Origin: Panulirus ornatus
Lineage: Eukaryota > Arthropoda > Malacostraca > Decapoda > Palinuridae
Reading direction: 5' to 3'
Assembly: GCF_036320965.1 (NCBI RefSeq)
Contig: NC_092264.1
Span: forward strand, 13,686,775-13,750,774
Length of the DNA stretch: 64,000 nucleotides
The notes below the pieces were generated by a model. The model had not been told where the DNA came from. It made no database searches and worked only from the letters and a program-made list of their open reading frames with translations. How positions within the stretch are numbered: the first letter of the stretch is position 1; the number at the start of each line of letters is the position of its first letter. The translations under genes were made by a program, and so were the position numbers. This document shows positions 1 to 12,220 of this stretch, one piece after another.

Positions 1-354
1 TCCTATACGCACAGCTGAGTGGTTCTTACAGGATCTCCACAACAATGTGTTTATCTCTCCCCTCCACACAATAATCCAAATCTGATCCCTTTTGCAAAAC
101 TACCCCCTCACCTCATTCCTCCCAATATAATTTTACTCCTCACCATCACTCAATCACCTTACTCAAATCCACCCTACAGGTTATAGTCAACACATCTTCC
201 CACACATTCAAGCATTACTTTTTCAACTGAACTACACTCTTCTAATCATGTTTCTCTTAAACTCTTAAGATCAACCATTCTATCAACTATCATTACCTCA
301 CATCATTTCTATACATTGCTATGAACAGATTTAAAACTAATTTTGGCAACTTAC
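1..354. other. MOCS2 intron after the last visible exon
   Basis: AT-rich and pyrimidine-rich on the plus strand. I see no coding exon or repeat that I can name. Confidence 0.5.
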
Positions 355-520
355 ATCTCAAGTGGCTTCTTGATCCTTTGGATCTTAAAACAACTGCTGA
401 TGTCCGTGCACATGAGTTGAGGGATGAACCACCTCCTGACAAGGTACAAAATTCTTGTACATTGAGAACATCTAGTTCCTCACGTTTACGCTGTTGAAAT
501 GCAGCAATCCGTCGCTCTAG
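355..520 (-). CDS. MOCS2B: MOCS2B C-terminal extension exon with conserved SCART block
   Basis: The acceptor tatttccacag precedes CTA-GAG-CGA. The exon encodes LERRIAAFQQRKREELDVLN then VQEFCTLSGGGSSLNSCART and RSKGSRSHLR, ending one base into a codon at the strong donor GAT|GTAAGT. The first part is heptad-like and charged and could be a coiled coil. The block RKR.E..(N)VQEF...L..SCART matches the Drosophila Mocs2B extension as I remember it and is absent from vertebrate MOCS2B. Further exons must lie left of the window. Confidence 0.85.
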
Positions 521-840
521 CTGTGGAAATAGAATTTTACATACTGAGTTAAGAAGAGAAATATTAAGAAGAAAATTAGAGTTGAGGTTGTCCAAAAGAT
601 ATCATTGACAGGGTGGCTGAGATTTTCATTGCCATCCCAGACCTGTTCTTAATATTAGATATGCCCAAGCGTTGAGCTTTCAAACTCTTTGTATGTATGG
701 AGACAACCCTAATTGGTTAATAGCTATTGTGTGGTAAATTCAACTGAAGCTCTAGTAAGATGGCCTCAAAAAGGATGCCTTGAAAGGGTAACTCTGCTTC
801 TGGCAGACTGAAGTTTAGATGTAGTAAAGGTTTTCATTTT
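521..840. other. MOCS2 intron sequence, unannotated
   Basis: This lies just upstream (gene sense) of the 355-520 exon. Its first part supplies the acceptor tract; I see nothing else. Confidence 0.5.
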
Positions 841-1212
841 CAATAAGGAATAACATCTATTTCTTCGTCAGACTAGGGGAAGATGAGACAAGATTGATGA
901 AAAAAGTTTTCTTAACATTGACAATTCTAGAAGATCTGAATCTAAGAACCCTCTGGCTGATCTCATTTAGAAAAAGGGAGTCACAGAATGGTGACACGTG
1001 TAATAATTCCAACTGCTCGCTCATATCAATAAGGAATAACATCTATTTCTTCGTCAGACTAGGGGAAGATGAGACAAGATTGATGAAAAAAGTTTTCTTA
1101 ACATTGACAGTTCTAGAAGATCTGAATCTAAGAACCCTCTGGCTGATCTCATTTAGAAAAAGGGAGTCACAGAATGGTGACACGTGTAATAATTCCAACT
1201 GCTCGCTCATAT
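841..1212. repeat. Near-perfect 186-bp tandem duplication
   Basis: The unit starting caataaggaataacatc at 841-1026 is repeated immediately at 1027-1212. I find a single difference (gacaattc versus gacagttc), so the duplication is recent. It lies in an intron and makes no recognisable protein; the plus-strand open frame across it is a by-product. Confidence 0.95.
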
Positions 1213-4200
1213 CAGGAAAGGCTGCAGCCCGTTGTCTGCACTGCTACTGAGATAACAAGGACTGAAGTCTCTCCAAAGACCTTCTCACTCCAAAATTGTC
1301 CATATGTCCTTGTTACTGAAAGTAGTACAGCTTCTAGATGGAAGAGCTTCTGCAAAGACATCTTGGGTAACACCAGCACTCTTTCAAGTAGGAGCTCTTA
1401 GGTTGATTATAGATGAATAAATTAATACCAAAAATTCTGATTCCCGTGAGGCTTATTTGTCAGAAAACATGTTCTTCCTCTAGAGAGAAGGCTGTGTAAG
1501 AGATAAATCCAAAACAAGTAAAATCATTCTTCCTATTAATTAATATACAGCATATAAGAAACTGCAGGCAATAAATGATGTCTATGGTAAAGAAGCCAAG
1601 ACTGATTATCAGAATTTAAGGAGTATGGAGGCTCAACTTCTTCCAAGCTGAGCTGGACTCTAGAATTTATTTTTCCAAAGCCTTCTTCATCATAAAAGGC
1701 CCTAGAATTAAACTCTTCTACGGAAAGAGATGAAGCTAGGACTCAAAGTCATCCAGTACCTGTCAAGGACACCTGATCCTTAGAAAGGTGCTCAGACACT
1801 TCCTCAGAGGAGAAACAAGCAGAGTTCAGAGACTGTGAGGCATGATTCCAAGATGCTTTACAAAACTCAAAGTGAGTTGGGTTTAATAGGACAGTCTTAG
1901 TATTGGTAGAAAATTTGGAAGAGGCCTTATCTTTACAGTGAGGAGAGCCTGCCTGAAGAGGATCACAGTTGTTAACACATAAGGGGAAGGGTCAGCCTGA
2001 AGACAAACTGGAACAGGTTCTGAATAATTCAACATTTGCAAGGAGAGAGATGGTTCAGGAATCTCCCATGAAAGGTGATACAACTGAAGGACTACGTAGA
2101 CTCGATGGTCAGTCCAAGACACTAAACAGTGCCAGTGTAAGTCCTATTTGTCAAGTGAGTTACTACTGCACACATTTTATCGTTTGTTTTACCTCATCAC
2201 GCCTAAAAATTCATTACTGATTATTATTATGTTATTCTATTTAATAATTCTTTTCTCATTATAATCAATATGATGAATTGATATTATTTTCATAAAGGCC
2301 GAACTATAAAAGTTTGTAAAATTACCGGTAAAGCACTGGCAAAAGTGCCTCTATTTTTGATAGAAATCCTTTTCATGCTTCACTTGGTCAAGTTTCAGTG
2401 CCAAAAGAGTCAGATGTCCATAAATTCATTCTCCACATAATCTAATGACTGATCATTATTGTCAAGTAATTGAGGATCATCTGTCTGATCTTCTAAGTCT
2501 AGCTTAAAGCCACTTGATTTCCTCCCAGGAAAATTCCCGAAAATGTGCTGTGATTGATTGACTACAGGGAGGTCCAGTCATGTACTGCCACTTCAGCCAT
2601 CATGGCCTTGAAATTATGGCACAAAATTCAGTGCATCATTATCCAATGAGTGGTGTCGTTTGGCTTGCATATATATCTGTTTAGATGATAGATTAAGGAG
2701 ATATGTTTCCCTCAAGTTTCACATTTACTCCCCTTTCTTTTTTTTTCCTTTTTTTTTACAGAGGAACAATTACTTTGTCTCATCATCTGACATTTAGCTA
2801 CTTTTCTGTGCTTCCACTGACACTTTCCAAATCCACTTCACAGCAGTTTCATTACCCTTCTTGATCATCTCGCTCACCACTCCTATGCTCCCAGTTTCTC
2901 CATTCTGTAAGATCTTACTTGTACTGCATACTTCTTCCTTTGGATTAGCTCCCTCTTCCTAATACCTATTTCTCTCTCTGTGTTATCTTTATCCCACTGT
3001 AACAAGAGATGCATCTCTTTATTCATTATCTGCATTCCATTCTTTAAAACAATCTCTCTTTTACAAGCTTCATGCTTTCTTACCTGTATTCACCAAGAAT
3101 TGTCTAATAAACTTTTATCCATTATGTTTTTTTCTTTATGTTGGAAAGTCCAGTCACAGAAAAAAATCTGCTCTAAGGTTAGACATTAGATTATACATAA
3201 AAAAGGGTTAAAAAGAGAGAGAAATAAGAAGAAAAAAATATTAAGTATGTTGTCATGACTGTGAGGAAAGACATGAAGGGATAAAGAATATATATTACAG
3301 CAGCCCCTTCATGAGTTGCCAATGGCCATACAGTAATCATGCAATGCAGTAGCTTGCAGGGGCTACATGGTCTAGCAGATGGTAGGGGCAAGGAAGTAAT
3401 TAGTTCATGGCAGTAGAAATCAAAGTTATATCTATGGAGGAGAAGGTAAACCAACAGTGCAATGTAGGGCATTAGTGTAAGGTTCTGAGGTCAGACGTTC
3501 TGTTTAATGAGCATATAGGGATAAAACCTCGATAGAAGTAAAAGCAGTACTTCGAAAAATGACTGATCTGTCCTTTGAATAATCAGAACTATTCAGGAGA
3601 TACTAATCATGGCATCTGAACAGAATCACAAGCTTCTTTGATGAAGACTTAGCTATCCAGGATAATGTAGGGTTTCCAAGAAAGGCTGGATGTTAGGGTG
3701 ATACTGAATGATCATTTCAGAGGTGGAATTGTAGATATATCAAATGAGATGATAAGAAAGTTGCAAGGCGTTTTAGAAAGATAAATGGGCTGAAACTGGG
3801 ATTTAAAGGAATTAAACTTACCAGGTTCCATATGCCCTACTGGAAATCCTGTCCAAGCCTTAGTTTGTCTTAAGAGTTGAGGTGCAACAGGATGAAGATC
3901 AAACAGGATAGGATGGAACAGATTTGAAAGAAGTGGAAGAAGACTAGTGTTGTGTTTTCAGAATATAAGTGCAAATGATTATCTTTAAGGAAGAAAATTT
4001 TTAATTGAATTGAAGAGGAGTGTAAGAGACAGTACAAAACCCTAAAGGGCATCACTGTTGATGGGAGGGGGAGCAATGGATCCATCTACAGTTATGTAGA
4101 CTGATCAACCAGAGAGGAAGCTAGATGTAAGGAAGTGGGGTGAAGGAGGAAAGATTGGAGATAAGACCCCAATACCATACCCAATTAAAACTTATGATGA

Positions 4201-4582
4201 AGACTGCAGCACAGGATTCAACAAAGTCTCTCACAGATGATGACCAGACATTAGTAAGACAGTGAAGGATATCACCACAGGTTCATGCCTTGTAGGAGTA
4301 TACTGAGAGATTTAAGATGTATAGAGAAATGGGAGTGAGGGAGAGATTCCACCTCCATCGCAGCTTCCTATAATATACTCGTATTATTACAACACTTCTA
4401 AATTCTTTTCCGTTTTTCTTAGAAAAAATATCTATATGTATATGTCCTAGTATCAGTTAATTGTATAAACATGATTATCATCAGAGTGTGAAATTCAATT
4501 AATAAGCACTGATGAATAGTACATTAATAAAATTAACTAACTAAACTGCTTTGCACATAACTCTTATGTAATGAGTTCACCC
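1213..4582. other. MOCS2 intron, no supported feature
   Basis: This is ordinary AT-rich sequence with short homopolymer runs (about 2735-2760). Short open frames show no family resemblance. I see nothing I can support. Confidence 0.4.
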
Positions 4583-4610
4583 ATATATATATATGTATAT
4601 ATATATATAT

Positions 4611-7600
4611 CCTCACGTGTCGTAGAAGGCGACTAGAGGGTACGGGAGCAGGGGGCCAGAAATCCTCCCCTCCTTCTATTTTAACTTTCCAAAATGGGAA
4701 ACAGAAGAAGGAGTCACGCGGGGAGTGCTCATCCTCCTCGTAGGCTCAGATTGGGGTGTCTAAATGTGTGTGGATGTAACCAAGATGTGAAAAAAGGAGG
4801 GATAGGTAGTATGTTTGAGGAAAGGAACCTGGATGTTTTGGCTCTGAGTGAAACGAAGCTCAAGGGTAAAGGGGAAGAGTGGTTTGGTAATGTCTTGGGA
4901 GTAAAGTCAGGGGTTAGTGAGAGGACAAGAGCAAGGGAAGGAGTAGCACTACTCCTGAAACAGGAGTTGTGGGAGTATGTGATAGAATGTAAGAAAGTAA
5001 ATTCTAGATTAATATGGGTAAAACTGAAAGTTGATGGAGAGAGATGGGTGATTATTGGTGCATATGCACCTGGGCATGAGAAAAAAGATCATGGGAGGCA
5101 AGTCTCTTGGGAGCAACTGAACAAGTGTGTTAGTGGTTTTGATGCTCAAGACTGGGTTATAGTGATGGGTAATTTGAATGCAAAGGTGAGTAATGTGGCA
5201 GTTGAGGGAATAATTGTATACATAGGGTGTTCAGTGTTGTAAATGGAAATGGTGAGAGCTTGTAGATTTATGTGCTGAAAAAGGACTGGTGATTGGGAAT
5301 ACCTGGTTTAAAAAGCGAGATATACATAAGTATACGTATGTAAGTAGGAGAGATGACCAGAGAGTGTTATTGGATTACATGTTAATTGATAGGCGCACGA
5401 AAGAGAGACTTTTGGATGTTAATTTGCTGAGAGGTGCAACTGGAGGGATGTCTGATCATTATCTTGTGGAGGCGAAAGTGAAGAGTTGTATGGGTTTTCA
5501 GAAAAGAAGAGAGAATGTTGGGGTGAAGAGGGTGGTGAGAGTAAGTGAGCTTGGGAAGGAGACTTGTGTGAGGAAGTACCAGGAGAGACTGAGTACAGAA
5601 TGGAAAAGGTTGAGAACAAAGGAGGTAAGGGGAGTGGGGAAGGAATGGGATGTATTTAGGGAAGCAGTGATGGCTTGCGCAAAAGATGCTTGTGACATGA
5701 GAAGCGTGGGAGGTGGGTTGATTAGAAAGGGTAGTGAGTGGTGGGATGAAGAAGTAAGATTATTAGTGAAAGAGAAGAGAGAGGCATTTGGACGATTTTT
5801 GTAGGGAAAAAAATGCAAATCACTGGGAGATGTATAAAAGAAAGAGACATGAGGTCAAGAGAAAGATGCAAGAGGTGAAAAAGAGGGCAAATGAGAGTTG
5901 GGGTGAGAGAGTATCATTAAATTTTAGGGAGAATTAAAAGATGTTCTGGAAGGAGGTAAATAAAGTGCGTAAGACAATGGAGCAAATGGGAACTTCAGTG
6001 AAGGGCGCAAATGGGGAGGTGATAACAAGTAGTGGTGATGTGAGAAGGAGATGGAGTGAGTATTTTGAAGGTTTGTTGAATGTGTTTGATGATAGAGTGG
6101 CAGATATAGGGTGTTTTGGTCGAGGTGGTGTGCAAAGTGAGAGGGTTAGGGAAAATGATTTGGTAAACAGAGAAGAGGTAGTAAAAGCTTTGCGGAAGAT
6201 GAAAGCCGGCAAGGCAGCAGGTTTGGATGGTATTGCAGTGGAATATATTAAAAAAGGGGGTGACTGTATTATTGACTGGTTGGTAAGGTTACTTAATGTA
6301 TGTGTGACTCATGGTGAGGTGCCTGAGGATTGGCGGAATGCGTGCATAGTGCCATTGTACAAAGGCAAAGGGGATAAGAGTGAGTGCTCAAATTACAGAG
6401 GTATAAGTTTGTTGAGTATTCCTGGTAAATTATATGGGAGGGTGTTGATTGAGAGGGTGAAGGCATGTACAGAGCATCAGATTGGGGAAGAGCAGTGTGG
6501 TTTCAGAAGTGGTAGAGGATGTGTGGATCAGGTGTTTGCTTTGAAGAATGTATGTGAGAAATGCTTAGAAAAGCAAATGGATTTGTATGTAGCATTTATG
6601 GATCTGGAGAAGGCATATGATAGAGTTGATAGAGATGCTCTGTGGAAGGTATTAAGAATATATAGTGTGGGAGGCAAGTTGTTAGAAGCAGTGAAAAGTT
6701 TTTATCGAGGATGTAAGGCATGTGTACGTGTAGGAAGAGAGGAAAGTGATTGGTTCTCAGTGAATGTAGGTTTGCGGCAGGGGTGTGTGATGTCTCCATG
6801 GTTGTTTAATTTGTTTATGGAAGGGGTTGTTAAAGGAGGTGAATGCAAGAGTTTTGGAAAGAGGGGCTAGTATGAAGTGTCTTGGGGATGAGAGAGCTTG
6901 GGAAGTGAGTCAGTTGTTGTTCGCTGATGATACAGCGCTGGTGGCTGATTCATGTGAGAAACTGCAGAAGCTGGTGACTGAGTTTGGTAAACTGTGTGAA
7001 AGAAGAAAGTTAAGAGTAAATGTGAATAAGAGCAAGGTTATTAGGTACAGTAGGGTTGAGAGTCAAGTCAATTGGGAGGTAAGTTTGAATGGAGAAAAAC
7101 TGGAGGAAGTAAAGTGTTTTAGATATCTGGGAGTGGATCTGGCAGCGGATGGAAACATGGAAGTGGAAGTGGATCATAGGGTGGGGGAGGGGGCGAAAAT
7201 CCTGGGAGCCTTGAAGAATGTGTGGAAGTCGAGAACATTATCTCGGAAAGCAAAAATGGGTATGTTTGAAGGAATAGTGGTTCCAACAATGTTGTATGGT
7301 TGCGAGGCGTGGGCTATGGATAGAGTTGTGCGCAGGAGGATGGATGTGCTGGAAATGAGATGTTTGAGGACAATGTGTGGTGTGAGGTGGTTTGATCAAG
7401 GAAGTAACGTAAGGGTAAGAGAGATGTGTGGAAATAAAAAGAGCGTGGTTGAGAGAGCAGAAGAGGGTGTTTTGAAATGGTTTGGGCACATGGAGAGAAT
7501 GAGTGAGGAAAGATTGACCAAGAGGATATATGTGTCGGAGGTGGAGGGGACGAGGAGAAGTGGGAGACCAAATTGGAGGTGGAAAGATGGAGTGAAAAAG

Positions 7601-7869
7601 ATTTTGTGTGATCGGGGCCTGAACATGCAGGAGGGTGAAAGGAGGGCAAGGAATAGAGTGATTGGATCGATGTGGTATACCGGGGTTGACGTGCTGTCAG
7701 TGGATTGAATCAGGGCATGTGAAGCGTCTAGGGTAAACCATGGAAAGCTGTGTAGGTATGTATATTTGCGTGTGTGGACGTATGTATATACATGTGTATG
7801 GGGGTGGGTTGGGCCATTTCTTTCGCCTGTTTCCTTTGCGCTACCTCGCAAACGCGGGAGACAGCGACA
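4611..7869 (+). mobile_element. LINE copy, subfamily A, near full length, decayed
   Basis: The copy starts after an (AT)n run with the 5' UTR (cctcacgtgtcgtagaagg), followed by an ATG at 4694 (MGNRRRSHAGSAHPP), a single-ORF endonuclease plus reverse transcriptase, and an A-type 3' UTR. The EN part shows ALSETKLKG and MSDHYLVEA, but the usual GDLNAK is GNLNAK here, losing a conserved Asp. Stops and frameshifts near 5242, 5803, 5938 and 6840 break the frame. RT motifs include GFRSGRGC, MDLEKAYDRVD, GLRQGCVMSPW and FADDTAL; the C-terminal part has GHMERM and RSGRPNWRWKD. The copy loses its poly(A) because a second copy is fused to its last bases. Non-functional. Confidence 0.93.
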
Positions 7870-9518
7870 GTGGAATTTATTAAAAAAGGGGGTGACTGTA
7901 TTGTTGACTGGTTGGTAAGGTTATTTAATGTGTGTGTGACTCATGGTGAGGTGCCTGAGGATTGGCGGAATGCGTGCATAGTGCCATTGTACAAAGGCAA
8001 AGGGGATAAGAGTGAGTGCTCAAATTACAGAGGTATAAGTTTGTTGAGTATTCCTGGCAAATTATATGGGAGGGTATTGATTGAGAGGGTGAAGGCATGT
8101 ACAGAGCATCAGATTGGGGAAGAGCAGTGTGGTTTTAGAAGTGGTAGAGAATGTGTGGATCAGGTGTTTGCTTTGAAGAATGTATGTGAGAAATACTTAG
8201 AAAAGCAAATGGATTTGTATGTAGCATTTATGGATCTGGAGAAGGTATATGATAGAGTTGATAGAGATGCTCTGTGGAAGGTATTAAGAATATATGGTGT
8301 GGGAGGCAAGTTGTTAGAAGCAGTGAAAAGTTTTTATCGAGGACGTAAGGCATGTGTACGTGTAGGAAGAGAGGAAAGTGATTGGTTCTCAGTGAATGTA
8401 GGTTTGCGGCAGGGGTGTGTGATGTCTCCATGGTTGTTTAATTTGTTTATGGATGGGGTTGTTAGGGAGGTGAATGCAAGAGTTTTGGAAAGAGGGGCAA
8501 GTATGAAGTCTGTTGGGGATGAGAGAGCTTGGGAAGTGAGTCAGTTGTTGTTCGCTGATGATACAGCGCTGGTGGCTGATTCATGTGAGAAACTGCAGAA
8601 GCTGGTGACTGAGTTTGGTAAAGTGTGTGAAAGAAGAAAGTTAAGAGTAAATGTGAATAAGAGCAAGGTTATTAGGTACAGTAGGGTTGAGGGTCAAGTC
8701 AATTGGGAGGTGAGTTTGAATGGAGAAAAACTGGAGGAAGTGAAGTGTTTTAGATATCTGGGAGTGGATCTGGCAGCGGATGGAACCATGGAAGCGGAAG
8801 TGGATCATAGGGTGGGCGAGGGGGCGAAAATTCTGGGAGCCTTGAAGAATGTGTGGAAGTTGAGAACATTATCTCGGAAAGCAAAAATGGGTATGTTTGA
8901 AGGAATAGTGGTTCCAACAATGTTGTATGGTTGCGAGGCGTGGACTATGGATAGAGTTGTGCGCAGGAGGATGGATGTGCTGGAAATGAGATGTTTGAGG
9001 ACAATGTGTGGTGTGAGGTGGTTTGATCGAGTAAGTAATGTAAGGGTAAGAGATTTGTGTGGAAATAAAAAGAGCGTGGTTGAGAGAGCAGAAGAGGGTG
9101 TTTTGAAATGGTTTGGTCACATGGAGAGAATGAGTGAGGAAAGATTGACCAAGAGGATATATGTGTCGGAGGTAGAGGGAACGAGGAGAAGAGGGAGACC
9201 AAATTGGAGGTGGAAAGATGGAGTGAAAAAGATTTTGTGTGATCGGGGCCTGAACATGCAGGAGGGTGAAAGGAGGGCAAAGAATAGAGTGAATTGGAGC
9301 GATGTGGTATACTGGGGTTGACGTGCTGTCAGTGGATTGAATCAAGGCATGTGAAGCATCTGGGGTAGGTATGTATATTTGCGTGTGTGGACGTATGTAT
9401 ATACATGTGTATGGGGGTGGGTTGGGCCATTTCTTTCGTCTGTTTCCTTGCGCTACCTCGCAAACGCGGGAGACAGCAACAAAGCAGAAAAAAAAAAATA
9501 TATATATATATATATATA
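7868..9518 (+). mobile_element. LINE copy, subfamily A, 5'-truncated, fused head-to-tail to the preceding copy
   Basis: The RT begins abruptly at GTGGAATTTATTAAAAAAGG directly after gcgaca of the upstream copy's 3' end; the two sequences share only ca at the join. The RT and C-terminal domain stay open to the stop at 9319-9321. The frame also runs backward through the upstream 3' UTR to 7774, making a 515-codon frame whose first about 30 codons are UTR. MKSVGDERAWEVS and VDHRVGEG mark subfamily A. The 3' UTR lacks the aaaccatggaaagctgtg segment, and the tail is A-rich then (AT)n. Confidence 0.92.
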
Positions 9519-9521
9519 CTA

Positions 9522-11968
9522 TTTTTTTTTAATCATACTTTGTTGCTGTTTCCCATGTTAGCGAGGTAGCGCAAGGAAACAGACAAAAGAATGGCCCAAC
9601 CAACCCATATACACATGTATATACATACACGTCCACAAACGCACATATACATACCTATACATCTCAACACATACATATATATATATATACACACAGACAT
9701 ATACATATACATACTGTCTGCCCTTATTCCCGTCACCACCCCGCCACACATGAAATAACAACCCCCTCCCCCCGCATGTGCACAAGGCAGCAGTAGGAAA
9801 AGACAACAAAGGCCACATTCGTTCACACTCAGTCTCTAGCTGTCACGTATAATGCACTGAAACCACAGCTCCCTTTCCACATCCAGGCCCACAGAACTTT
9901 CCATGGTTTACCCCAGACGCTTCACATGCCCTGGTTCAATCAATTGACAGCACCTCGACCCCAGTATACCACATCGTTCCAATTAACTCTATTCCTTGCA
10001 CACCTTTCACCCTCCTGCATGTTCAGGCCCCGATCACTCAAAAGCTTTTTCACTCCATCTTTCCACCTCCAGTTTGGTCTCCCACTTCTGACACATATAT
10101 CCTCTTTGTCAATCTTTCCTCACTCATTCTCTCCATGTGACCAAACCATTTCAAAACACCCTCTTCTGCTCTCTCAACCACACTCTTTTTATTACCACAT
10201 ATCTCAAACCACCTCACACCACATATTGTCCTCAAACATCTCATTTCCAGCACATCTGCCCTCCTCCGCACAACTCTATCTATAGCCCACGCCTCACAAC
10301 CATATAACATTGTTGGAACTACTATTCCTTCATACATACCCATTTTTGCTTTCCAAGATAATGTTCTCAACTTCCACACATTCTTCAACGCTCCCAGAAC
10401 TTTCGCCCCCTCCCCCACCCTATGATTCACTTCTGCTTCCATGGTTCTATCCACTGCCAAATCCACTCCCAGATATCTAAAACACTTCACCTTGCTCTTA
10501 TTCACATTTACTCTCAGCTTTCTTCTTTCACACACTTTACCAAACTCAGTCCCCACTTCTGCAGTTTCTCACCTGAATCAGCCACCAGTGCTGTATCATC
10601 AGCGAACAACAACTGACTCACTTCCCAAGCTCTCTCAACCACAACAGACTGCATACTTGCCCCTCTCTCCAAAACTTTTGCATTCAACTCCCTAACAACC
10701 CCATCCATAAACCAATCAAACAACCATGGAGACATCACACACCCCTGTCACAAACCAACATTCACTGAGAACCAATCACTTTCCCCTCTTCCTACACGTA
10801 CACATGCCTTACATCCTTGATAAAAACATTTCACTGCTTCCAAGAACTTGCCTCCCACACCATATATTTTAATACCTTCCAAAGAGCATCTCTATCAGCT
10901 CTATCATATGCCTTCTCCAGATCCATAAATGCTACATAAAAATCCATTTGCTTTTCTAAGTATTTCTCACACACATTCTTCAAAGCAAACACCTGATCCA
11001 CACAACCTTTACCACTTCTAAAACCACACTGCTCTTCCCCAATCTGATGCTCTGTACATGCCTTCACCCTCTCAATCAATACCCTCCCATATAATTTACC
11101 AGGAATACTCAACAAACTTATACCTCTGTAATTTGAGCACTCACTTTTGTCCCCTTTGCCTTTGTACAATGGCACTATGCAAGCATTCCACCAATCCTAA
11201 GGCACCTCACCATGAGTCATACATACATTAAATAATCTTACCAACCAGTCAACAACACAGTCACCCCCTTTTTCAATAAATTCCATTGCAACACATTCAA
11301 CAAACCTTCAAAATACTCACTCAATCTTCTCACCTCACCACTACTTGTTATCACCTCCCCGTTAGCCCCCTTCACTGATGTTCCCATTTGTTCCCTTGTC
11401 TTAAGCACTTTATTTACCTCCTTCCAAAACATCTTTTTATTCTCCCTAAAATTTAATGATACTCTCTCACCCCAACTCTCATTTGCCCTCTTTTTCACCT
11501 CTTGCACCTTTCTCTTGACCTCCTGCCTCTTTCTTTTATACATCTCCCACTCAATTGCATTATTTCCCTTCAAAAATCGTCCAGATGCCTCTCTCTTCTC
11601 TTTCACTAATAATCTTACTTCTTCATCCCACCACTCACTACCCTTTCTAATCTGCCCACCTCCCACACTTCTCATGCCACAAGCATCTTTTGCACAAGCC
11701 ATCACTGCTTCCCTAAATACATCCCATTCCTCCCCCACTCCCCTTGCATCCTTAGTTCTCACCTTTTTCCATTCTGTACTCAGTCTCTCCTGGTACTTCC
11801 TCACACAGATCTCCTTCCCCAGCTCACTTACTCTCACCACTCTCTTCACCCCAATATTCTCTCGTTTTCTGAAAACATCTACAAATCTTCACTTTCGCCT
11901 CCACAAGATAATGATCAGACATCCCTCCAGTTGCACCTCCCAGCACATTAACATCCAAAAGTCTCTTA
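9522..11968 (-). mobile_element. LINE copy, subfamily B, 5'-truncated
   Basis: The poly(T) at 9522-9530 is followed by the long B-type 3' UTR (to about 9960), then RT and part of EN in antisense, up to gtctct at 11961-11966. Frames are broken by stops, indels and small deletions. MQSVVVERAWEVS and VNHRVGEG mark subfamily B. The element lies tail-to-tail with the preceding copy. Its truncated 5' end is about 42 nt from the donor of the 12012-12220 MOCS2B exon and in the same orientation as the gene. Confidence 0.92.
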
Positions 11969-12011
11969 TCTCTTGCCTTGAACTATACTTAATTCAATTT
12001 GAAAGCTGTAC

Positions 12012-12220
12012 CTCTTCCTTTGATGCAACTATTTGTACAAAATCTGGGTCCATATTATGTTTTTCTTTTGGCTTCTGTGTAATAAGTTCCTTTTGTTGCA
12101 CTGAAGCCTTCTCCTCAGGTGCAAAAGGTTCTTCACACTGGGAGTCAGAGTCATCTTCTCTTTTAATCTTCTTGAGAGCTGGTTCATCATTTATACTTTT
12201 ACCCTCATCAGTAACAGCTC
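12012..12220 (-). CDS. MOCS2B: MOCS2B C-terminal extension exon (acidic/basic linker)
   Basis: The acceptor ttgatttcag precedes GA-GCT-GTT, and the donor is GAG|GTACAG. The 209-nt exon encodes a charged, low-complexity linker with PALKKIKREDDSDSQ, which could serve as a nuclear localisation signal and contains an IKRE sumoylation-like site, and ends DPDFVQIVASKEE. Joined to the exon at 520 it gives EELERRIAAFQQRKREEL, which resembles the extension of Drosophila Mocs2B (a stretch with LVQI...DAEL...RKRDEI, recalled from memory). In Drosophila, Mocs2B is a subunit of the ATAC acetyltransferase complex. Entry requires a phase-1 donor upstream. A LINE ends about 42 nt beyond the donor. Confidence 0.82.

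Noticed and set aside
841..1250. A 118-codon repeat protein
   Set aside because: Its internal repeat is the 186-bp DNA duplication; no codon preference or homologue is evident.
7774..9321. A 515-codon plus-strand frame that looks like a new RT protein with its own N-terminus
   Set aside because: Its first about 30 codons are the 3' UTR of the upstream LINE copy; the fusion comes from a head-to-tail LINE junction.
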